From Microcaldota archaeon (GTDB taxonomy: Archaea > Micrarchaeota > Micrarchaeia > Anstonellales > Bilamarchaeaceae): a stretch of DNA of 28,847 nucleotides. Positions 1 to 7,800 of this stretch are shown one piece after another (position 1 is the first letter of the stretch; each line of letters opens with the position of its first letter). Where the stretch lies: the NCBI GenBank assembly GCA_026992595.1, contig JALWZW010000045.1:1-28847 (forward strand), written 5' to 3'. Under the pieces are notes generated by a model. That model made no database searches and was not told the origin of the DNA. It saw only the letters and a program-made list of their open reading frames with translations. The position numbers were made by a program, and so were the translations under genes.

Positions 1-4
1 TCAT
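1..4 (-). CDS. First codon of a leftward gene leaving the window
   Basis: Read on the minus strand, an ATG at 4-2 is preceded by AGGAG three bases upstream (plus-strand CTCCT, 8-12), which fits a ribosome binding site. An A/T-rich TATA-like stretch lies at 27-37. Nothing of the protein is visible, so the product is unknown. If real, the gene diverges from the ATPase gene and shares the palindrome-bearing spacer with it. Confidence 0.3.
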
Positions 5-53
5 GTTCTCCTATATCGTAGAAAATGTTTTTTATGCTTTTCTTTTGCGGAAG

Positions 54-71
54 TTTCCGAAAAATCGGAAA
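54..71. repeat. TTTCCGA palindrome, copy 1 (perfect)
   Basis: TTTCCGA (54-60), spacer AAAA, TCGGAAA (65-71): a perfect 7-bp inverted repeat. It lies in the short spacer upstream of the ATPase gene. A close copy follows 31 bp downstream and another lies just past the end of that gene. This looks like a regulator binding site; the function is inferred. Confidence 0.75.
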
Positions 72-84
72 ATTTTAATAAAAA

Positions 85-104
85 CTTTCCGAAAAATCAG
101 AAAG
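85..104. repeat. TTTCCGA palindrome, copy 2, next to the ATPase TATA box
   Basis: CTTTCCGA (85-92), AAAA, TCAGAAAG (97-104): 8-bp arms with one mismatch. It directly abuts the A/T-rich element at 105-116 that best fits the TATA box of the ATPase gene, so it would occupy the BRE position. A bound protein here would affect TFB/TBP loading. Confidence 0.7.
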
Positions 105-116
105 TTTTTTAAAAAC
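105..116 (+). promoter_or_regulatory. Probable TATA box of the ATPase gene
   Basis: TTTTTTAAAAAC lies about 20-28 bp before the cluster of start codons at 130-144. This spacing would put the transcription start at or next to the start codon, giving a leaderless mRNA. No Shine-Dalgarno site is visible, in keeping with this. Confidence 0.5.
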
Positions 117-132
117 AGAGAGATAAATATTG

Positions 133-1317
133 ATGATGGTTATGGTAGATGAGATAAAAATAAAGGAGATTGCTTTAAGGATGGCGGTAAGGACAGAAGG
201 ATTTAAGGAAAGATATTTTGTTAAAGAACTTTCTTTAGATAGGGAGCCAAGAATAAAGGTGCTGCGCGGCTTTAGGGGGTTGGGTAAAACGGTGGCTCTT
301 CTTCAACTTTTTAGGAAGCACCCTACCTCCATCTATTTTTCAGTAGATCATCCATACATCCGAAATTTTTCTTTATATGAGTTAGGAAGGTCTCTTATTC
401 TTAACGGCTATACTCTGCTCCTTATAGATGAGGTGCATTATTATCCAGGTTGGAACAAGGAGATAAAGGCGCTTTATGATGAGTTTCCCAATGCGCGATT
501 TGTTTGTTCAGGAAGCGCGCCCCTTGCCTTTGTCCCTGACAGAAGGTATGAGATTTTGGATGTAGAGGGGATGTCTTTAAGAGAGATGCTCCATATTATG
601 GACCGCCCCACCCTTCCTTTCATTTCACATTGGCAGGATAAGAATAAACTTATAGAACTGCTTGCGCCTTTTCCCAATTATTATCATGCTTATGCTATGT
701 ATAAGGCAGGGGGGGCTTTTCCGCTCTATTTGCATTATAAAGAAAATACTCTTTCTGCGGTCTTTAATAGCATAAGAAAATCTATTCATGAAGATGCACT
801 TATGTTTGCCAAGTTGGATGGAAGAGACATTTTGAGCATGGAAAAGATGCTCTTCTTTTTTGCCACCTCTAAGTTAGGGGAGTTTAGCGCCAACAGTTTG
901 TCAAATTATTTAGATATAAGCAAATACAAGGTGTATGAGTTGTTGGACCTCTTGGAGAGAATGCGTATTTTAAGGATTATTAGACCTTATGGAAGGGGTG
1001 GCGCCTTGGTAAGAGGGGAGCCCAAAATAGCTTTTCACCACCCTGTGCTAAGGGCGGCTATTTGTGAAGCGGTGGGGAAAACTCCAGATATAGGGGCGGT
1101 GAGGGAGGAGTTGGCAGTTTTTGCACTTTCTATGCGCGGCTGGTCTGTAAACACCATTAAGGGTAGGAAACACCATCCTGATTATGTGATTGAGAAAAAT
1201 GGCGCGCAGTATGTGTTAGAAATAGGGGGAGAGGGGAAGGGGCAGAGGCAGTTGAAAGGATTTAAAAACCCTCTAAAAATAGATGACCTTAACATTATAG
1301 GCCTTCTTTGTTTCTGA
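133..1317 (+). CDS. AAA-type ATPase of the archaeal ATPase/DUF4143 kind
   Basis: An ATPase of about 394 aa. A Walker A loop (GFRGLGKT, about residues 46-53) and a Walker B motif (LLLIDE, about 95-100) are clear, with a sensor-1-like SGS near residue 128. The middle (about 250-300) has winged-helix character, and the C-terminus (PDYVIEKNG...YVLEIGG) resembles the degenerate nuclease-like end of the AAA_14/DUF4143 family. Members are common in archaea and occur in toxin-like and mobile settings, but their role is unknown. The start is uncertain: TTG 130, ATG 133, 136 and 142 are all in frame and no ribosome binding site is visible, so leaderless translation is likely. The gene stands alone, framed by TTTCCGA palindromes (two before, one after), which suggests a self-contained cassette. 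Family confident, function not. Confidence 0.85.
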   Translation: MMVMVDEIKIKEIALRMAVRTEGFKERYFVKELSLDREPRIKVLRGFRGLGKTVALLQLFRKHPTSIYFSVDHPYIRNFSLYELGRSLILNGYTLLLIDEVHYYPGWNKEIKALYDEFPNARFVCSGSAPLAFVPDRRYEILDVEGMSLREMLHIMDRPTLPFISHWQDKNKLIELLAPFPNYYHAYAMYKAGGAFPLYLHYKENTLSAVFNSIRKSIHEDALMFAKLDGRDILSMEKMLFFFATSKLGEFSANSLSNYLDISKYKVYELLDLLERMRILRIIRPYGRGGALVRGEPKIAFHHPVLRAAICEAVGKTPDIGAVREELAVFALSMRGWSVNTIKGRKHHPDYVIEKNGAQYVLEIGGEGKGQRQLKGFKNPLKIDDLNIIGLLCF

Positions 1318-1335
1318 AATTGCAAAAAAGCCCTA

Positions 1336-1359
1336 AATTTTCCGAAAAATCAGAAAATT
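1336..1359. repeat. TTTCCGA palindrome, copy 3, downstream of the ATPase gene
   Basis: AATTTTCCGA (1336-1345), AAAA, TCAGAAAATT (1350-1359): 10-bp arms with the same single mismatch (A for G) as copy 2. It lies 18 bp after the ATPase stop and about 75 bp before tRNA-Asp. All three copies have the same orientation and the same AAAA spacer. Confidence 0.7.
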
Positions 1360-1435
1360 ATGGTTACAGACGAAGGGGCAAAAGCAAAGCAAAAATTATT
1401 AAAAACCCACTTATAAACTTATATATCTAATTAAT

Positions 1436-1509
1436 GCCTTGGTGGTGTAGCCCGGTTAGCATACAAGACTGTCACTCTTGCGGCCCGGGTTCAAATCCCG
1501 GCCAAGGCG
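1436..1509 (+). tRNA. tRNA-Asp (GTC)
   Basis: A complete cloverleaf of 74 nt. Acceptor GCCTTGG (1436-1442) pairs with CCAAGGC (1502-1508), with discriminator G at 1509. The anticodon stem CAAGA/TCTTG closes loop CTGTCAC, anticodon GTC at 1471-1473. The T arm is CCGGG-TTCAAAT-CCCGG. There is no intron and no encoded CCA. A TATA-like TTATAAAC at 1411-1418 lies about 25 bp upstream, fitting a dedicated promoter. Confidence 0.97.
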
Positions 1510-1544
1510 CTTATTATTTTAAACTTCTTCTCTTATACTTATTG

Positions 1545-1811
1545 ATGGATTTTTTAAAGGAGGCAGAGAAGAGGGCAATGGGGGAAGCGGACCGAACGCT
1601 TAAATATATAGAAAAAGCCCTCTCTTTATGGGAGCGCCACCCGGAAAAGCGGTTAGAGAAGCGTGTCATGGCTTTAAAACGCGCCTACCTTCTTCTTAAA
1701 AGGTGGAAGGATTTAAGGGCAGAGAGCGAGGAAGAGCGCTATCTCAAGTTGCGGGCATTTGTGGATGTGTGCAAAAGGATTGGTGTGTATGGCGGGGAGA
1801 GTGGAGCGTGA
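1545..1811 (+). CDS. Small helical protein upstream of the giant gene
   Basis: Predicted 88-aa protein, not recognised. It is almost entirely helix-forming, rich in Lys, Arg and Glu, with heptad-like Leu spacing (for example ALSLWERH, RAYLLLKRW); no cysteine pairs, no signal peptide. The reading frame is open further upstream, but that part runs through tRNA-Asp, so ATG 1545 (or TTG 1542) is the sensible start. Its last 23 bases overlap the start of the 2408-aa gene in another frame, which argues for translational coupling and a shared function. It could be a small partner or chaperone of the giant protein. Confidence 0.6.
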   Translation: MDFLKEAEKRAMGEADRTLKYIEKALSLWERHPEKRLEKRVMALKRAYLLLKRWKDLRAESEEERYLKLRAFVDVCKRIGVYGGESGA

Positions 1812-4800
1812 GGTTGAACGGGCGCATGAAAGGTTGGCAAACCTTTCCGGTGTAATCCCTACTGTGAATGTTGCGATAGGTGTGAGAGATGCTGAGAGGT
1901 CTTTGCAGGGCTTAGGCTCTTTGGCTCTTGAAATTGACCACGCCCATCAAACCCCCCAAATGCTTTTAGAGTTGTTCCAGCGCTTTTCTCCTTCTAATTT
2001 TGAAGGAATGCCTTCCGCCCTTGCGCTCTATAATCAAATAAAGCAGGAGTTGGAAGGCGGGAGAATTCCTCCTCGCGAACTGTTGGAGCGTTTTGCAAGC
2101 GGTGTGCTGGTTTTGAGCAGAGGGGAGCGCCCAACGGCAGAACTGTTCTTTAAGGAAGGGACCCTTCCTCTTGCGTTGTTCTATCTCTCCTCGCGCGATG
2201 AAAGGTTTGTGCAACTGTGGAAAGAGGAGGGAAGAGAGTCGGCGCAGCGTTATGCCGCAGCGCAGGCGGTGAGGGATGGGTGGCAGATGTTGGGCGGTGT
2301 GAGAGGGCAGAGGGAGGCACAACAGGTTAATAGGGAAAATTATAGGGATTCTGCAAAAAAGCTGGTAAGGCGGTTTTTCAGATTGGCAGGCATTCCGAGG
2401 GCGGAGAGAGGCGAGTTAGAGGAAAAAGCACTCCAACTTTTAGAGCGCTCCCCTCTTGCTTTTAGAAAAAGTTTAACCTACCTTCTTCTCTCCTATCGTC
2501 TAAGGCGGTTTTCAAGGGAATTGGGAAGGGAATTTGCAGATTTAAGAAGACGTGTAGCGCGCTTAAGGGGTGCGCTTAGAGAGGGTTTTAGGAAAGAGAT
2601 ATCTGGTGAGGAGGGCGGTTTAAGCGGTATTAGAGAGCAAATTGCAGAGGTGCGCAGTGATTACCTTGCCGCTTTGACTGCTAAGGAGGTGGAAAAGAGA
2701 GCAAGTTATTGGGAGAAGGTGGCTGAAGCAGCGGAAGATTTGGGGATGGCAAGGGAGGCAGAAAGGCTGAGGGCGCTGGCCTCGCGCCTAAAACGCATTA
2801 GAAACCCTCGCCAATATGAAAGGTTTTTAAGGCAGCACGGCGATGAGGTTTCTCGCATTGTGGATAGGGTGGAGAGAGAAGCGCGGCAGAGGGTTGAGGA
2901 GAAGGTATATCAACAGGTGAGCTTTTTTGCAGAGTATGCTCAAGGAGTGCTGCATCGTGCTTATTGGGGAGAAGAGGCGCGCGCTTTCTCACGCTCTATG
3001 CGCCAGCATTTTGACCGCTTTAGGCGAGGAGAACTTTCATTAAAAGATTTAAGAGAGGTTATGGAGAGGGAGGCGGAAAGAGTAAGGGCTGTAAGAGCGG
3101 TGCTGTATTTAAGAGGGTTTGCAGGCAATTTAAGGCGGGATTTTGGCGCAGCACAGCAGGCCCATTATGAGCTGAATGCTGCTTTGCGATTGCTGAGAGA
3201 GGGGAAGGTGAGCGCTGCTTTTAGCAAGTATAGGCATGCTGCCTCGCTTTTAGGGGCTGTGGTGCGGGAGACCTGCAGGGAGGCAATAGGGGAGCCGCTT
3301 CAAACAGAAGGGAGGCCGCGCCCCACCGCTTCCTCTACTGCTGCTTCTCTTTTTAGGGGCGCAGCAGAGGATTTGTGGAGGGGGAGACATTTAAGAAGGG
3401 CAGATGTGCGCTTGCAACACTTATTCTCCCTAACGCTTTCTTTAAAAGATGTGAGCGAAAAATTGGTGGCAGGCGCTGTGAGAAATTATGCTGATGAGAC
3501 AGTTAGGTTGATTAGAGTGTTAAGAACTTCATGGAATAACCGCGCGGCGCTTAACGGTGCGGTGCAGGATTTTGGGGATGCAATCAGAAATGCGCAATGG
3601 ATTGATTTGGGCTCAAAAATCGCTGCGGGCTTGGCCTTGGCTCTGGTGCCCGGCGCAGGCGAAGTTTTAAGCGCTGCTTATTTTGCAAGTTGGAGTGCCC
3701 ACGATGCTTGGGAAAGTTATGAAAGGACCGGGCAGTTGAGCGAAGAGGCGCTTCTCTTTCTTGCAGTTGATTTGTTGCCTTTAGCGCGTATAGGGACCGG
3801 GGCTTTAAGGGTTGCGGCGAGGGGAAGAAGGGTTTTAGGGCAGGTGGAAAGAGGGCTGGAGATTGCGGAAAAATTGAGCAATATTGGAATGGCCGGCATT
3901 GGAGTGGGAAGCGCTGCATACTTTATTGCCCAGCGCCAACTGTTAGGAGCAGCTCTTACCGGTCTTCCCTCATCTATGGCGTTCTTTGAGATTTTGGCGG
4001 TTGCGCGTGCCGCTCGCGGTGCTATTGCTAGGCGGATGGCAAGGAGAATGGAGAGGGGAGGTGTGGAAGAGGCGGCAAAGGTAGGAAGGGCTGTGGAGGA
4101 AGAAGCAGGAAGGGTTGGTAGAGAGGTCTCTCAACAACCTCTTCCCTCTGCTATGAGAAGGGAAGAAGGAGCGGTTCCTTCTGTGAGAATGAGGGAGCAA
4201 GCAGAGGAGGAGGTGGTCATACCTTTAGTAAGAAGAAGATCTGAAAGAAGAGTTTTGGAAATGAGTGCTGAGGAATTTAATAGAGAAGCGGAAAAAGCTT
4301 TGAGAAGGTTGCTTAATTTTAGGCCTGAAGGGTATAGGGAGGTGTGGGAGCACTTCTCTTCTGACTCTAAAAAGGAAATTTTAGATCGTTTCAAACAGCT
4401 TCTAACTGCTTATGAAGAAGGAAAAATCTCCTTCAGCGAAGTGGCTGTTTTTTTTGCTGATACTATCAGCAGGCACTTAAGAGCTACAAAAACTCTTGCC
4501 ACCACGCTATTTCAAAGCCGCCGTGTTCCTGTTTCCCCTCTCTCACTCCTCCCCGCAAAACGCCTTATTCTTTACTTGGCAGCGGACTATTATTTGAATG
4601 TAGATAGGGCGGTGCGCGCCTTTACTCAAAGGGGCAGGAGGGAATTAGCGTATGGGCGAGATCTCTATCTAGGTATGGTTAATTTAGATTTGGTGAGGAT
4701 GAATTTTCTTAACGCCCTTTCGCTCTCTTCTCAACGAATAGCAGGCGATTTGAATCTTTATGAATATGTCCATTGGCTATCCTCAAGTACTTATTCCCTT

Positions 4801-7800
4801 AATGAAAAGCTTTTAGAGCGCGTGAAAGCGCTGGAGCAACAAGGCATAGAAGTGGGTCCTGTTAGGATAGTTTCTGCGGTTTTTGGAGAGTCCTCTGATG
4901 AGGCAGGTTTTCTCATATTGGCCCGCACTGAGAGAGGTTTTGAGGAAGGTTTAAAGGTGCTGGAAGAGGCCATTATGGAATACAACTCCTCTTTAGGTAA
5001 TTTGGGAAGGCGTATCCCTGACGACTCTCCTCTTAAACCTTACCTTTCCTACCTTATGCGCAGAGGAAGGATGAGGGTGGGGTGTGCTAGAGGGGTTTAT
5101 AGGTGGGGCGAAAATATTGATCAATTCATAAGAAGGTTGAGAGAAGGGGCTGACGCTGCAGAGGGGTATGTATTCAGAAGTAGTGAAGGTGAGCGGGGGT
5201 TGCAGGTTGTTGAGGTGGGAGCGAGAAGGGCGAGAACCCCCTTTTCTCTTCTTGATGAAGGTGTGCGGGGAAGGTTGGCAGAAGAGGTGGAGAGGAGCGC
5301 TCTCTTTTCTCCTGAAACTTTGAGTTCTTCTCAAAGGGCCCTTGAAAACCTTCTTTCTGAGGAAGGGCGGGAGGTTGCTTTGGTCCATGCTTCTTTAGAA
5401 GTTAGCGACGAACAGCTTAGAAGGATGCTTGTACAGCGTGCTTTAGAGGAGGGCAAGATGATTGCAAACGCTGAACAGGGTGCGTTTACTTTAAGCATTG
5501 CCAATCTTGTTGACCACAATGTAGGCGATGACTATATTTTGCTGTTCCGCGCTGCTGCAGTGCGTACTTTAGATAGGTTGCGGCAGGAGGTGGGGGAAGG
5601 TGTAAGAATGCTGGAGGCGGATAGAGGAACTTATATTTTTGCAGTTGAGCCGCCTTCTCCTGCTGCCCAGCGCTTTATTAATAGGCGCGCCGGCCAAATT
5701 TTCCAAGAGGAGTTAAGTACTATTTTAAGAAGAGAAGGGGCTACTCCTCGCTTTGCTCCTTCTGTGCGCTATACTGCTCTTGAAGGCGGGGAAGGTGCAT
5801 TGGGGCGCATGAGGGATTGGATAAACTTTGCAAAACTAAACCTGCTCACTAGAGGAGAGATTGCTATGGAAGGCGTTCCTGCTAATTTCTCGGCGCAAGC
5901 GCGCGCTTTAGATAAGTTTGCAGCCATTTTTGGCATTTATGCAAGGGGAAAGGCAGAAGGCGCTTTTCAGGATGCGTTGTTGGAAAACCGCTTTTTAAAT
6001 GCGCTCTTTGAAGAAGGCGGTAAAAATCACCTTCCCTCTTTTCTTTCGTTCTTAAGAGATAACAATTATGCTATAAGAGATTGGAACGATTTTCAATACT
6101 TTTTAAGTAAATGGGGGGAGGAAGCGGGAAGGCGCGAGGTGGCTAGGAAGGTAGCGGAGACCGTAAGGGGGGAGCGCGCCTTTTTCGGCCGCTCCTTTAT
6201 ATGGTTTTTTGATAATGTTTATAGGGATTTAAATGCGCTGGATGCACAGGTTAATGTCTTTGAACTTCACTTTAGAGAAAGTTGGCATGTATATGTAAGG
6301 GAGAGCCAGCAGCCCTTGAGAGAGAGGCGCATTTCTGTTTTTAGAGAGTTTAGAAATTATGTAAGGCAGTATTTGGAAAGGGGCAATATGCTGCCCAGAG
6401 ACCCCCGGCAGTTGAGAGAAAAACTTAGGGAGTTGTTTAATGAATGGAATCCTTCACAAGGGCAAAAAAGCGAGGAGTGGTTTAAGGAATTAGAAACCGC
6501 CATTAACTTTTCACCAAATGCGGTAAGGGTGCTTTTTGGGGCGTTAAGGCCTTCTGTGGGGGTGGATGTGGCAACAAGAGAAAAATTAAGGCATCTCATT
6601 CAATTTTTGGGAAGAAGGGAAAGGAGAGAACTGCGCATGGTGGCCGCCTCTTTAGATGAGCGCACCTCTCAGTATGTTTTGGCTGTTAGGGAGGGGGATT
6701 CTCTAAGGGTGGTGCGCTTACCTTCCTCTGCTGTGGACGCTCTCCCTGCCTATTCGCCAAATGCAAGAAGCCGCTTTGAGGAGGAGGCACAAAAATTGGA
6801 GAACAACTTAAGAGGTGCGCTTGCACCTTCCAGGGCGCGGGTGGCAGGAGATGCAGAAGCTTTAGAATGGTTGCTCACCTTTTCCCAAAGCGTTACTCAC
6901 ATCTCCCCAGAACTTGCAAGGATTGCAGGTGTAGAGCAGATGCGCTCTGTTCGTTTGGCTCAGGCCCTGCTTGATTTGAAGCGCCACTCACACCTCCCCG
7001 CATTCTTAGAGGAAGCGGTCCGCTCTTTGAGGAGTGTTGATGATTATGAGGGCGCTCTCAAGGTTGCAGAGGACATCCTCTCCTTGTTTGGAAGCACCCG
7101 CAGAGAGCAGTTCCTTTCACTCTTCCCACATTTGAGAAGGGCAGGCCTCCAGGATTTAGAAGAGATGGCGGGCATTTTTAGAAGGATTGAAAGCGAGATA
7201 CCTGCCAGAAGGCAAAGGGAGTTTATCTCATTTTTACAGCGATTATTAGATAAAAGACCTTCTCTTGTTTTTGTTAGGGACCACTTGGAGAGTGTGCTTT
7301 TCTTATTTAAAAATGCTAGGAATGCGGATGTAGAACTCTTCTTTAATGTGTGGGAGCGGTCCTCTCGCCTAACTAATTATAATCTCTCTTTAAGAGAGGA
7401 TCTTTTCAGCAGGGCAGGCCTATCGCTGATGAGAGATGTTCTCGCTAATTTGGAGAAAACCGATATTTCTATAGATATAGAAAAGCTTGCTTCTCAGTTT
7501 TCCTCCACTTATGATTTCTATCTTTTTGCCTCCAATTTCCACACTTTGATAGATTCTATAAGAAACTTTTCTTCTCTTTCTGCGGAAGGGGTTGCGTTTG
7601 CTGAAAAACTTGCCTTTGCTCTCAGTTCTGCAAATCGCCCTCTCCCCTCAACGCGCACCCTCCGCGTACTTTTAACACCTGTAAATTCTTTAACCAGGCA
7701 CTTAGACCGTGAAATGATGGCTCTGCTAAACAGAGTGGTGGAAAGAGAGCGGTTGCCTCGCGCTGTTGCAGAAAGAATTGTGAGCGATTTAGGAAATTCC

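Noticed and set aside
1434..1544. In-frame upstream extension of the 88-aa gene starting at ATG 1434
   Set aside because: It reads straight through tRNA-Asp; the Cys/Trp/Pro-rich peptide is an artefact of the tRNA sequence.
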